The position numbers and the translations under genes are program-made. From Crenothrix sp043729335 (GTDB lineage Bacteria > Pseudomonadota > Gammaproteobacteria > Methylococcales > Methylomonadaceae): a DNA stretch of 64,000 nt. Every line of letters begins with the position of its first letter. The stretch's first letter is position 1. Shown here piece by piece: positions 1-8,960 of this stretch. The notes beneath the pieces were generated by a model. It saw only the letters and a list, made by a program, of their open reading frames with translations, ran no database searches and was not told the origin of the DNA. Where the stretch lies: NCBI RefSeq assembly GCF_043729335.1, contig NZ_JAYTLQ010000001.1, positions 1 to 64,000 on the forward strand, read 5' to 3'.

Positions 1-101
1 AATTAACATGAGTTGATCTTATGCCGAATGTAATATAACATCACAAACATCCACCACAAGTACCCACACACATTATTTTGATCTAGGTTTTTAAAGAGCT
101 A

Positions 102-127
102 AATAAGGCATCTGATGCCACCTTATT
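102..127 (-). terminator. Possible hairpin after hldD
   Basis: An imperfect inverted repeat (AATAA + GGCATC, one-base loop, GATGCC + TTATT, with three unpaired bases on one side) lies about 85 bases beyond the hldD stop. It could end the LPS core operon transcript, but there is no long T run. The rest of bases 1-211 shows nothing recognisable. Confidence 0.3.
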
Positions 128-211
128 ATTTTGCAGTGAAGATGTTATGCCGTCTCTGCAAAGAAGGTCTATTATAATCAATACACGAATTAAGTCAACA
201 TTAGTTTGAAC

Positions 212-1165
212 TTATTTTACATTTCCATTTAAACAATCCAAGTATCGGCTTACACCTTCCTTAACATCCGAAAAATTCTTATCATAGCCAACCTGTCTTA
301 GCTCCGAAATATCCGCTTGCGTGTAGCTTTGGTAACTGCCTTTTAGATGCTCTGGAAAAGGAATATATTCAATATCCCCTTGTCCGTGCCAATCAATCAC
401 CGCTTGCGCAACTGCGTTAAAAGGTTGCGCCGCACCCGTTCCTACATTGTAAATACCAGCTTGCTCGGGATGATCTAAAAACCACAAATTGACATCAACC
501 ACATCATCCACATAAACAAAATCACGCTGCTGCTCACCATCCGCAAAACCATTGCAACCTTCAAACAATCTAACTCGACCATTATCGATAATTTGTTGAT
601 TGAAATGAAAAATAGTACTACTCATGGCACCTTTATGCTGCTCTCTAGGACCATAGACATTAAAATAGCGAAAACCTGCCACCTGGCTTTTAATCCCACT
701 ACTCACTTTACGAATATACTGATCAAACTGAAACTTTGAATACGCATACATATTAATGGGGTGCTCACAACTACGATCGACTTGGAAACCGTTTTGACCA
801 TTTCCATAAACCGATGCCGATGAGGCATACAAAAAAGCAATCTTTTTTGATGCACACCAATTCAACAAGCGCTTAGAATAATCATAGTTGTTCAGCATGA
901 CATAGTGACCATCCCACTCCGTGGTTGCCGAACAGGCTCCCTGATGAAACACGGCACGAACATGCTTAAAAAAATCTGGTGCTTCAATTTTGGCGATAAA
1001 TTCCGCCTTATCCATATAATCAGCAATATTAAGATCAGCCAGATTGTGCATTTTTTGGCCATTGGTCAAATTATCAACAACCAAGATATCAGTTTCGCCT
1101 CTTAAATTTAAAGCATGCACCAGATTACTACCAATAAAGCCGGCACCGCCAGTCACAACAATCAT
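212..1165 (-). CDS. hldD: ADP-L-glycero-D-manno-heptose 6-epimerase
   Basis: Cytoplasmic NADP-dependent epimerase that converts ADP-D-glycero- to ADP-L-glycero-manno-heptose, the last step of heptose donor synthesis for LPS inner core. The 317-residue length is normal for the family. Visible features are the N-terminal Rossmann motif TGGAGFIGSN (residues 5-14), an SSASVYG segment and the YAYSK (YxxxK) catalytic pair of extended short-chain dehydrogenases, followed by FRYFNVYGPRE. Its ATG overlaps the hldE stop by four bases (ATGA), so it is translationally coupled as the last gene of the LPS core operon. Confidence 0.96.
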   Translation of the reverse strand: MIVVTGGAGFIGSNLVHALNLRGETDILVVDNLTNGQKMHNLADLNIADYMDKAEFIAKIEAPDFFKHVRAVFHQGACSATTEWDGHYVMLNNYDYSKRLLNWCASKKIAFLYASSASVYGNGQNGFQVDRSCEHPINMYAYSKFQFDQYIRKVSSGIKSQVAGFRYFNVYGPREQHKGAMSSTIFHFNQQIIDNGRVRLFEGCNGFADGEQQRDFVYVDDVVDVNLWFLDHPEQAGIYNVGTGAAQPFNAVAQAVIDWHGQGDIEYIPFPEHLKGSYQSYTQADISELRQVGYDKNFSDVKEGVSRYLDCLNGNVK

Positions 1166-2586
1166 GCTTTTTCCTTCGCTCGGTTAATCATTGCCGTTGT
1201 CGATTGTCCATCCACAAACGCTAAAATACGCACTTCACCACCGGCTTTTATCACACAATCTCCACCAGCAACCTGCTCTGGGGTATAGTCCCCGCCTTTA
1301 ACTAAAATATCGGGTAACACTCGACAATACAGACGCTCTGGAGTTTCTTCTTCAAAGGCGACCACCCAATCCACACAGGCCAATGCCGCCAAAACTGCCA
1401 TACGCTCAGATAATTTATTGATGGGCCGAGTATTACCTTTCAACTGTTTAACAGACGCATCCGCATTGACCGCCACAATCAAGCGATCACCCAATGCCTT
1501 AGCTTGCTCCAAATAAGTGACGTGACCTGCGTGTAATAAATCAAAGCAGCCGTTAGTCATTACGATACGTTCACCATTCGCTCTAGCACTGGCTAGTAAA
1601 CCCACCAATTCATCTTCTGAAACCACCCCGTACAGAAAATCGCGATCGCCATGCATGGCGCGCGTTAATTCAGGAATAGACACGGTAGATGTACCCAGTT
1701 TGCCAACAACAATTCCACCCGCTAGATTGGCTAAATACATGGCATCATACAAAGACATGCCCAATGCAACGCTTAATGCCATAACTGCAATAACCGTATC
1801 GCCTGCGCCTGTAACGTCAAAAACATCTTTGGCTTGCGCGGGCAGCGAGTGAATATCATGACTTTGAATCAACGTCATACCCGCTTCGCCACGCGTCAAC
1901 AACAGCGCCTCAATGCCGTAACGCTGTAATAGTTGCCTGCCTTTATCAATCAGATCTTCCTCATCTTTGCAAGCACCCACCACCGCTTCCAATTCGACAA
2001 TATTAGGCGTTACTAAATGCGAGTGCGAATACCGCGTATAATCGCCCCCTTTAGGGTCAACCAAAACACTTAGCCCAGCCCGATTGGCTTCGGTAATATA
2101 GCGTTCAATATCAGTTAACGTGCCCTTGCCGTAGTCCGAAAATACGATGACGGAATGACTGCATACCGTCTGTTGCAATTTTGCAAACAACGCTTCTTTA
2201 TTAAATACCAGCGGTGTTTTTTCAAAATCAATACGTATAAGCTGTTGATGTTGAGCCATAATGCGTAACTTACAAATGCTGCGGGCATTTGCAACCGTAA
2301 CAAAATCACATATTACACCTTCCGCTTCTAACAGCTTCTTGATGACGTCGCCTTCAGTATCGTCACCAATGACCGCTAGCAAGGTAACCTTACCGCCTAA
2401 TTTAGCGATATTGAGCGCAACATTGCCAGCGCCGCCAACACGGTCTTCTATATTATCAACCTGAACGACCGGCACCGGTGCCTCAGGGGAAATACGCGCG
2501 GCTTTACCAGACCAATAGCGATCGAGCATGACATCGCCCATAACGACAATATGCGCCAATCCAAACTCAGGCGTGGTTGCTATCAT
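1162..2586 (-). CDS. hldE: Bifunctional heptose-7-phosphate kinase / heptose-1-phosphate adenylyltransferase
   Basis: Makes the ADP-heptose precursor of LPS inner core. The N-terminal ribokinase/PfkB-type domain starts with VVMGDVMLDRYW and ends with the anion-hole motif DVTGAGDT. The C-terminal nucleotidyltransferase domain has TNGCFDLLHAGH, the HxGH motif of the cytidylyltransferase fold. The frame stays open seven codons further upstream, but I choose the ATG at 2586 because a strong GAGGAGG ribosome site sits six bases before it and homologues start near this MIATTPEF-like sequence. It overlaps the end of gmhA by 20 bases, which fits translational coupling. Length from this start is 474 residues, normal for HldE. 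Confidence 0.95.
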   Translation of the reverse strand: MIATTPEFGLAHIVVMGDVMLDRYWSGKAARISPEAPVPVVQVDNIEDRVGGAGNVALNIAKLGGKVTLLAVIGDDTEGDVIKKLLEAEGVICDFVTVANARSICKLRIMAQHQQLIRIDFEKTPLVFNKEALFAKLQQTVCSHSVIVFSDYGKGTLTDIERYITEANRAGLSVLVDPKGGDYTRYSHSHLVTPNIVELEAVVGACKDEEDLIDKGRQLLQRYGIEALLLTRGEAGMTLIQSHDIHSLPAQAKDVFDVTGAGDTVIAVMALSVALGMSLYDAMYLANLAGGIVVGKLGTSTVSIPELTRAMHGDRDFLYGVVSEDELVGLLASARANGERIVMTNGCFDLLHAGHVTYLEQAKALGDRLIVAVNADASVKQLKGNTRPINKLSERMAVLAALACVDWVVAFEEETPERLYCRVLPDILVKGGDYTPEQVAGGDCVIKAGGEVRILAFVDGQSTTAMINRAKEKA

Positions 2587-3142
2587 TGAATGCCTCCTCG
2601 ACAACACCGCACCACCAATGACCGATCAGTATATGTGCCTCCTGAATTCTTGCTGTTATCTGCGAGGGCACAACTATTGAAAGTGATGATTGCTTAACCA
2701 ACTCACCGCCATCCCCTCCGGTTAGGGCAATAACAGTCATGCCTTTTAGCATGGCAACTTCCGCCGCTTTCAATATATTTTTACTGTTTCCAGAAGTGGA
2801 GATAGCAATTAAACAATCTTTTTCAGTGCCCAAGGCTTCAATTTGGCGGGAAAAAACTGTTTCGAAATCAAAGTCATTGGCATGTGCCGTTAAAATAGAA
2901 CTGTCTGTAGTCAAAGCGATCGCAGCTAATGCTCGACGCTTTTTTTCATAGCGCACCACAAACTCGGCTGCAATATGCTGACAATCAGCCGCACTGCCCC
3001 CATTACCACATAACAATATTTTGCCACCTTGTTTTAAAGTAGCCGTCAACCTATCTGCGGCGACCTCAATATCAGCAGAACATGCCATGAGTTGCTCAAT
3101 AACGGCCTGATGTTCTTGCAATACACTATTAAAAGTATTCAA
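2567..3142 (-). CDS. gmhA: Sedoheptulose-7-phosphate isomerase
   Basis: First committed step of heptose synthesis for LPS: sedoheptulose 7-phosphate to D-glycero-D-manno-heptose 7-phosphate, in the cytoplasm. It is 191 residues, a single SIS domain with LLCGNGGSAADCQHIAAEF near residues 43-61 and the ISTSGNSKN phosphate loop. The start is a TTG at 3142 preceded by AAGGA at suitable spacing. It lies between msbA and hldE; gmhA, hldE and hldD together form the ADP-heptose pathway. Confidence 0.95.
   Translation of the reverse strand: MNTFNSVLQEHQAVIEQLMACSADIEVAADRLTATLKQGGKILLCGNGGSAADCQHIAAEFVVRYEKKRRALAAIALTTDSSILTAHANDFDFETVFSRQIEALGTEKDCLIAISTSGNSKNILKAAEVAMLKGMTVIALTGGDGGELVKQSSLSIVVPSQITARIQEAHILIGHWWCGVVEEAFNDSNHA
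2593..2599 (-). promoter_or_regulatory. Ribosome binding site deciding the hldE start
   Basis: GAGGAGG on the minus strand, six bases before the ATG at 2586. A longer reading of hldE beginning with a GTG at 2607 would place this site inside the coding region, so the downstream ATG is the better start. Confidence 0.75.
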
Positions 3143-3179
3143 AATACCTATTCCTTAACCACAGACTGGCTTAAACCCA

Positions 3180-4931
3180 TTATGTTTTTTCCGTTTTGTC
3201 TTTAAACTGCATCTTGTGTAATCTAGCATACGCGCCATTTTTCTCCAGCAAGACTGCATGAGAACCTTGTTCGACAATACGCCCATGATCCATCACTAAA
3301 ATAACATCAGCATTTTCAATCGTAGACAATCGATGTGCGATCACCAACGTTGTGCGATTAGTCATTACATTTTGCAATGCTGCCTGTATAAAACGCTCAG
3401 ATTCGGTATCCAGTGCTGAAGTCGCCTCATCCAATATAAGTATGGGCGCATCTTTTAATAAGGCCCTAGCCAATGCCAAACGCTGTCGCTGCCCTCCAGA
3501 TAATTTAACGCCATTTTCACCAATCTCAGTATCAAGGCCTTGGTCCAATTTGCTGATAAACTCCATGGCATAGGCATCGGTAGCCGCAAGGGTAATCGAA
3601 CTTCGACTGGCAGGACTTAGCGCACCGTAGGCAATATTGTTAGCAATAGTATCATTAAATAAAGTGACCTGCTGACTTACCAAAGCCAGCTGTTTTCTTA
3701 AATTTGCCAGCGTGTAAGCGTTTATTTCGACGCCATCGAGCAATATTTCACCGATGTTATGGGTATAAAATCGAGATACCAAACCGGCCAGTGTACTTTT
3801 GCCACCACCCGATGCACCGACCAAAGCAACCGTTTGTCCGGGTTCAATTTTAAAACTAATGTCTCTCAGGGCAAAATCATTGGCGCCTGCATAGCGAAAA
3901 GAAAGATTTCTAAATTCCAACGCACCTTTACAACGTTCGACCTCATAAGTACCGTCATCGGATTCCTCAGGCTCATCAAGAATCTCAAATAAAGATTCTG
4001 CCGCCGCAATGCCTTTTTGAATATCGCCATTGGCATCACTTAATTGCCTAATCGGCTTAGGCAATAAAAAAGCCGCCGTTAAGTAACCGACAAACTCTCC
4101 AACACTGGCCTGCTTCATAAAAAATAGCGCCAAATACATCAAAACAGACAATGCAATACCAATAATAAACTGCATCACTGGATTATGTATCGCCATGGTT
4201 GTTGCCAGTTTTAAAGATTGCCGACGGTTATATAAACTACTTTCCAAGAAACGTTGCCGTTCGTAATCTTCCCCACCGTAACTGCGCACGACTCGGTAGC
4301 CAGTCACCAGTTCCGAAGTGATATGGGTCATGTCGCCCATAGATTCCTGTATGCGCTTACTTAACATGCGCAGGCGCTTACTGACATAAGTGACCAAAAT
4401 AATAATAATCGGCGCCACCCCAATAAAAACCAAAGACAGCGTCCAATTAGAATAAAATAAATAAATCAACAAGCCAATTGATGTAAAACCTTCCCGAATA
4501 AAAGTTCTTACCGCATCCGTGGTCGCTTTCGTCACCTCCCCTACATTATTGGTAATGCGCGAAATCAGATAGCCGCTATTAACCGAATCAAAATAGGCAA
4601 CTGGCAAACGGGTATATTGATCAAATATCTCACAGCGTAAAGCATGTACTACATTTGAAGATACCTTCGCCAAAAAATAATTACCTAAATAAGCCCCAAT
4701 ACCATGCACCATAATCAAACCACTAAATAATAATGGCAAATAATACATACCTTCACGAGATTGCGTTTGCAAGGTATCCACAATATGTTTAAGCATGGCC
4801 GCAAATAAAGTTTGCGTGCCTGAGTACAGCAAAAACCCCATAATAGAAATCGAAAAAAGACCAATATGAGGTTTTACATAAACTAATAATCGCTTATATA
4901 TTTCAATACTTACGTTAGGGGATTTTGACAT
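3180..4931 (-). CDS. msbA: Lipid A export ABC transporter ATP-binding/permease MsbA
   Basis: Inner-membrane flippase moving lipid A-core from the inner to the outer leaflet using ATP. The 583-residue half-transporter has a six-helix ABC exporter domain (about residues 20-310) and a nucleotide-binding domain with Walker A GASGGGKST, signature LSGGQRQRLALARALL, Walker B ILILDEATSALD and the H-loop IAHRLSTI. It sits in the LPS core operon between the GT2 gene and gmhA. It could be a general type-1 ABC exporter, but length, order and context favour MsbA. Confidence 0.92.
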   Translation of the reverse strand: MSKSPNVSIEIYKRLLVYVKPHIGLFSISIMGFLLYSGTQTLFAAMLKHIVDTLQTQSREGMYYLPLLFSGLIMVHGIGAYLGNYFLAKVSSNVVHALRCEIFDQYTRLPVAYFDSVNSGYLISRITNNVGEVTKATTDAVRTFIREGFTSIGLLIYLFYSNWTLSLVFIGVAPIIIILVTYVSKRLRMLSKRIQESMGDMTHITSELVTGYRVVRSYGGEDYERQRFLESSLYNRRQSLKLATTMAIHNPVMQFIIGIALSVLMYLALFFMKQASVGEFVGYLTAAFLLPKPIRQLSDANGDIQKGIAAAESLFEILDEPEESDDGTYEVERCKGALEFRNLSFRYAGANDFALRDISFKIEPGQTVALVGASGGGKSTLAGLVSRFYTHNIGEILLDGVEINAYTLANLRKQLALVSQQVTLFNDTIANNIAYGALSPASRSSITLAATDAYAMEFISKLDQGLDTEIGENGVKLSGGQRQRLALARALLKDAPILILDEATSALDTESERFIQAALQNVMTNRTTLVIAHRLSTIENADVILVMDHGRIVEQGSHAVLLEKNGAYARLHKMQFKDKTEKT

Positions 4932-4976
4932 AGTGGAATAAAGTTAATTAAGCACGTGCGATGGTCTTGCTTTGAG

Positions 4977-5807
4977 CTAATGCGCAAGGTATTGGGATAA
5001 GCCTTTTTCTGCGAAAATAAAATCTTGTTGATGAAGTCGCTTCAATAGACGCTGATAATTTAAATCCTGATTGTTTCTATTATTTTGCGAATGCCAAAGA
5101 TGCAATACAGGCACAGAAAAACGTCCTTCTTTACGTTTGATGCCCGCATGTATCAAGCGAATAACCAAATCAGAATCTTCAAATCCCCAGCCTTCAAACA
5201 ACTCATCAAAACCATTGACGCGTAAAAAATCATCTCGCCACATGGCCAAATTGCAAGTCATCGCTTTTTGCCATTTTTTAGGCGCTAACAGCCTAAGCTT
5301 GCCTAACGGGAGGGTCAAAAAAGGCAGGCTTCGATTGATTTTGCTTTGCAAGCTTAATATAAAAAAATCCAAAGCATTCTTTTTATACAGTGCAATGCTG
5401 TGGTTAATTACATTTTCTGTAAAGCTTTGACTTATCAGCACCCTGTTACCAGGTACAAAACAGCCGCGAACAGCAAGTTTCCGATGACGACTAATAAAAT
5501 TTTGACGAACAACACAGTCGCCATCAAGAAAAATCAGATATTCACCCGCACTTTGTACAACCGCCTTATTTCTGATTGTACTGGCTCGAAAGCCCTGATC
5601 TTCCTGATGGACATATTTAACCGGCATAGGGCTTTGGGCACAAACAGACTTATTCATTGCCACATTCGCTGTAGTTGAGCCATCATCGGCAACAATAATT
5701 TCAAAATTACTGTCAGTTTGCATATACAGCGCTTCCAGGCATAATTTTAAGGCCGCCGGCCAGTTATAAGTGGTTACGATAACCGATATTGAGTTCATTA
5801 TTGGCAA
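4977..5807 (-). CDS. Glycosyltransferase family 2, LPS core
   Basis: GT-A fold transferase of 276 residues, probably adding a sugar to LPS core or O-chain on the cytoplasmic side. The N-terminus (SVIVTTYNWPAAL), the ADDGST segment and the LDGDC metal-binding motif are typical of GT2. The C-terminal part (NGFDELFEGWGFEDSDLVIRL) matches the galactosyltransferase-type C-terminal region seen in many LPS GT2 enzymes. An internal Met at residue 4 (5798) is an alternative start. Donor and acceptor cannot be read from the sequence. Confidence 0.88.
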   Translation of the reverse strand: MPIMNSISVIVTTYNWPAALKLCLEALYMQTDSNFEIIVADDGSTTANVAMNKSVCAQSPMPVKYVHQEDQGFRASTIRNKAVVQSAGEYLIFLDGDCVVRQNFISRHRKLAVRGCFVPGNRVLISQSFTENVINHSIALYKKNALDFFILSLQSKINRSLPFLTLPLGKLRLLAPKKWQKAMTCNLAMWRDDFLRVNGFDELFEGWGFEDSDLVIRLIHAGIKRKEGRFSVPVLHLWHSQNNRNNQDLNYQRLLKRLHQQDFIFAEKGLSQYLAH

Positions 5808-5812
5808 ATTTG

Positions 5813-7117
5813 TTAAGGCGTAGCGGGTTTATTTTTTAATGTGGGCACGTTATTGAGCGACATATTGCCGGAAATACAAATTGAAATTAATACAATAAAA
5901 GCCATCACTGTCATACGCCGGTCAAAAACACAATCCGTTAAAGCAAAAAACACCATGAGGCAAACTCCCCAAAATCCCGCTCTAGCCCAGACATTTTCGT
6001 GATATTTTGTTTTAAAAAAACTCATTGGCAAAAAGAACAAAGCTAACGTTATTATAAAACCGATAACTCCTCCCGTGGCAAGTGCGCACAAATACTCATT
6101 ATGAGCATGAGAATATTTAATAATCGACTTTGATACGCTGCCTTGCTTGTAAAATGCTAACAAAGCATCGTCAAAATTATTTAAACCAATACCAAAAATG
6201 GGGTTATTTTCAAAAATAATAATGGCAGCTTGCCACATTTGAAATCGAACCCCTATTGAAGCATTAAAATGATTGCCAATATTTAAAAGCTCTTTTATTG
6301 TTGCTCTAACTCGACCAAATACGTGATTATCGGTTACCATATTAAGTATAAAAATCACTAACCCTACAAAAAAAATAGCAATCAAAACATTTTTTATTGA
6401 TATTGTTTTAGTGTTAATAAAAAAGTACCATACTAATACACAAAGCATTAACGCAAGTACTCCGCCCCGCGCACTGGCATATAAACACACTAAAAATCCG
6501 AGCAATGCACCCAAAGCCCCTAACCATCGCAGCTTGTTTTCAGCTAATAAAATATAAGAAAGAACGCCGGTTAAAAGAGAAATATCGCCAAATTTTATGG
6601 CACCGGTTCCTGGAAATACAGCCCCGTACATACCATACGGCCTGGCAATCTTAAAAAAATGGAACTGTGTAGTAGCCATCAAAAATGCCATGAAAACAGC
6701 AAGTAAGCAACCGTAACCTAATATGTCACTATTGGGTTTTAATACTGCCATGAGCGGTGATATTGCCAGCCATATCAAAAAAATACAGGCATTATCTATT
6801 GATTTTAAAGGACTGCTAAAAAATGATATTGATATCACAGTAAAAGCAAGATAAGCAAGATAACTGTAGGCTATATATCGGTAATAATTTACTTTATAAA
6901 ATTCTTTTACTACATCCGAATAGCTAGACTCGTAACTATGACTATAATATAGAAATATCATAGCGCCTAAACACACCCATACTCCCGGCAACCAAAAAAT
7001 AACAAATACAGGCAAACCCAATAAAACCATATTAAAATAAAACTGGTTTGCACTTGGTGATTGCGCAAGAAAGCTAAAACAATACTTGTTTTTTATCATA
7101 ATCCATTTAAATAGCAT
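5813..7117 (-). CDS. O-antigen ligase-like (WaaL/Wzy) membrane protein
   Basis: Polytopic inner-membrane protein with about ten to twelve predicted helices and the O-antigen ligase-type core: a long periplasmic loop (GVRFQMWQAAIIIFENNPIFGIGLNNF) ending in SHAHNEYL, the His-containing motif of this superfamily. It would join O-chain or other glycans to lipid A-core, consistent with msbA and glycosyltransferase neighbours. The open frame extends to 7198 (TTG start), but its first 27 codons run through a dispersed palindromic repeat (7133-7172). I therefore place the start at ATG 7117; ATG 7099 is also possible. WaaL and Wzy polymerase cannot be separated from sequence alone. Confidence 0.8.
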   Translation of the reverse strand: MLFKWIMIKNKYCFSFLAQSPSANQFYFNMVLLGLPVFVIFWLPGVWVCLGAMIFLYYSHSYESSYSDVVKEFYKVNYYRYIAYSYLAYLAFTVISISFFSSPLKSIDNACIFLIWLAISPLMAVLKPNSDILGYGCLLAVFMAFLMATTQFHFFKIARPYGMYGAVFPGTGAIKFGDISLLTGVLSYILLAENKLRWLGALGALLGFLVCLYASARGGVLALMLCVLVWYFFINTKTISIKNVLIAIFFVGLVIFILNMVTDNHVFGRVRATIKELLNIGNHFNASIGVRFQMWQAAIIIFENNPIFGIGLNNFDDALLAFYKQGSVSKSIIKYSHAHNEYLCALATGGVIGFIITLALFFLPMSFFKTKYHENVWARAGFWGVCLMVFFALTDCVFDRRMTVMAFIVLISICISGNMSLNNVPTLKNKPATP

Positions 7118-7132
7118 CTCAGTGAATATAAT

Positions 7133-7172
7133 GTAACCGTTCAGTCCCCCTTTTTCAAAGGGTGGGGAGGTA
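7133..7172 (-). repeat. Fragment of dispersed palindromic repeat
   Basis: Read on the minus strand, this carries CCCTTTGAAAAAGGGGGACTG followed by AACGGTTAC. The same arm occurs in the larger repeat at 42866-42956 (GGGGGACTGAACGGTTAC). It lies just upstream of the O-antigen ligase-like gene and inflates its apparent reading frame. Confidence 0.75.
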
Positions 7173-7201
7173 AACGCAATATAATCACTAACAGGCAAAA
7201 C

Positions 7202-8293
7202 TTATATTCTCAATAGTGGTTTAATAAAAGACTTAACCTGCTCAACAGTCAAGGTATCAAGACACCGACTATAACTCTGCCTATGCCGTTCGCAGCCTTC
7301 CATCTGACAAGGCACACAATCCGCCTTACCTTGAATCAAGCTGACATTATTCACTTTTTGACTGCCTATGCTGCTAAAAGGATTTTTATCTTGGGCAAAA
7401 AAGTATGGCCAAGGCGACCACTTTATGGGGTTAGTCGGACCATACAGCGCAATCACCGGAACAGCAGTGGCAGTGGCTAAATGGGTAATTCCGGTATCTG
7501 GGCCAATATATAATTTCGCCCGCGCCAAAATATGGGCAAGTTGGGCCAGTGATGTTTGTCCCGCCAAATTCACGGTATCAACAGGTAATTGTTGGGCAAT
7601 CGCGGCGACATAATCCAGCTCTTCTTGCAAACCTCCTCCTGAAAGAACGACTTTAAAGCCCTGATCTCTAAGGTAGCAGCCTATTTCGACCCAGCCTTCT
7701 ACCGTCCAACGCTTATATTTCCACTGAGGGAAAGGGTGCAAAACCACATAATCGTCTGATAAAAATTCAAATCGAGTTAAACTTTCAGCATTATCAGTTT
7801 GTGGTGCAACGAGCGTAAAATCTTTGGGAACACCAATCAAATCCAGTAGCTTTAGATTTTGCAAAACCGTATGGCTTTGCTCGTTATCAAACTCTGTCCA
7901 GCGTTGCAACAATAACCGCTTCCACCAACCTGTTGCACCTTTAGGCGGCACCACTGCAATTCTAAAGGAGGCAGCCATTAGGCCATATAAGAAGGGGCGA
8001 TCTCCTGTTTGTGTCACTACCGCCAAATCATAACGCCTAAAAATGCGTTTCAATAAAGCCATATATTGACGATACCCGATACGCAAGGGGGTAATAATGA
8101 TGTTATCAACATCAGTGTTACCTTCTAAGATTGCAGCGGTATTGTCATAGACCAAAACGTCTAGTTGCGCACTTGGGTATGCAATGCGCAAAGAACGCAA
8201 CAACGGCGTGACCAATAAAACATCGCCCAGATAGCGCATGACAACTACCAAAATCCGTTTTGGTTTAGGTTCCAACCTCTGGCAATTGACCAT
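7202..8293 (-). CDS. Glycosyltransferase family 9 (LPS heptosyltransferase, WaaQ/RfaQ type)
   Basis: GT-B fold heptosyltransferase of 363 residues acting on LPS inner core with ADP-heptose. The N-terminal domain has RILVVVMRYLGDVLLVTPLLRSL, typical of ADP-heptose:LPS heptosyltransferases. The C-terminal domain has IGPDTGITHLATATAVPVIALYGPTNP, the GT9 donor-binding signature. A C-terminal Cys cluster (DCVPCQMEGCERHRQSYSRC) is common in the heptosyltransferase III-like branch. It is the first gene of the operon that also makes ADP-heptose. I would not decide between WaaC, WaaF and WaaQ beyond this resemblance. Confidence 0.88.
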   Translation of the reverse strand: MVNCQRLEPKPKRILVVVMRYLGDVLLVTPLLRSLRIAYPSAQLDVLVYDNTAAILEGNTDVDNIIITPLRIGYRQYMALLKRIFRRYDLAVVTQTGDRPFLYGLMAASFRIAVVPPKGATGWWKRLLLQRWTEFDNEQSHTVLQNLKLLDLIGVPKDFTLVAPQTDNAESLTRFEFLSDDYVVLHPFPQWKYKRWTVEGWVEIGCYLRDQGFKVVLSGGGLQEELDYVAAIAQQLPVDTVNLAGQTSLAQLAHILARAKLYIGPDTGITHLATATAVPVIALYGPTNPIKWSPWPYFFAQDKNPFSSIGSQKVNNVSLIQGKADCVPCQMEGCERHRQSYSRCLDTLTVEQVKSFIKPLLRI

Positions 8294-8366
8294 AATAATT
8301 TAGGCTAATATGCCATTAATAACAGAGCCATACTTGAAACAAGGCAAAACAATGTTAAGCACCGCC

Positions 8367-8795
8367 TTATACTTGGGTCGAATTTAACCAAAGATCATGC
8401 TTATTACACATACTTAAAACATGAAGATCACCGCTGTAATTATCCAGCGTAAAAGTCGACATAGCGGCTTTATCTTTAGTTGGATTAAACAAGTATTCGT
8501 CTATAAACTTATAATTTTTATCTAATAGCACGTGCTTAACAATATAGTGTTCATAGTTTTTCATTTCATGGGCAGTCACCACCCTAACAATAACCTTACC
8601 TTCTTTTTTTTCTATGCCTATGCTGGGCAAATGTCCTGCAACCTTCTCGCTCCAGCGTCCTGGAGACTCCTTGGTATAATAGATATCGCTAATAACAATC
8701 TGTTTGGATTTTTCTGCCAACACTGTTGACGGCGCGACAATACCTGCGCCCACACCCGCTACAACACCTAACCTAATAAAATCTCGACGCTCCAC
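8367..8795 (-). CDS. Tat-exported superoxide-reductase-like (desulfoferrodoxin Fe-binding domain) protein
   Basis: A 142-residue precursor with a twin-arginine signal (RRDFIRLG, then a hydrophobic stretch ending near VLA) and a superoxide reductase / neelaredoxin-type domain. All five iron ligands of the SOR centre appear present: His in AGHLP (about residue 55), His in TAHEM (76), His in EHYI (83), Cys and His in CNKH (130, 133). The usual EKHVP loop is AGHLP here, so the conserved Glu/Lys before the first His is missing. The frame opens further upstream to 8849, but GTG 8795 has an AAGGGAG site and places RR right after the start. It should be periplasmic; substrate and reductant are unknown. 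Confidence 0.7.
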   Translation of the reverse strand: MERRDFIRLGVVAGVGAGIVAPSTVLAEKSKQIVISDIYYTKESPGRWSEKVAGHLPSIGIEKKEGKVIVRVVTAHEMKNYEHYIVKHVLLDKNYKFIDEYLFNPTKDKAAMSTFTLDNYSGDLHVLSMCNKHDLWLNSTQV

Positions 8796-8960
8796 ACTTC
8801 TCTCCCTTCTATTAATGGAAAATACAACCTGATTGAAAAAGAAATCCATCGCATCAGGTCTTAAAATTGTAACTCTGCTATGCCGCGATTATTAGAGCTT
8901 CAACAACAAAAGTCAATCAAAGAAAGTTAACTGTCAGCGTCGAATTATTGCCCGTTTTAA

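Noticed and set aside
1..211. Gene at the left edge
   Set aside because: No coding frame of useful length; only a weak hairpin.
5071..5678. Frames opposite the GT2 gene
   Set aside because: Shadows of the GT2 coding strand; Cys- and Ser-rich text without motifs.
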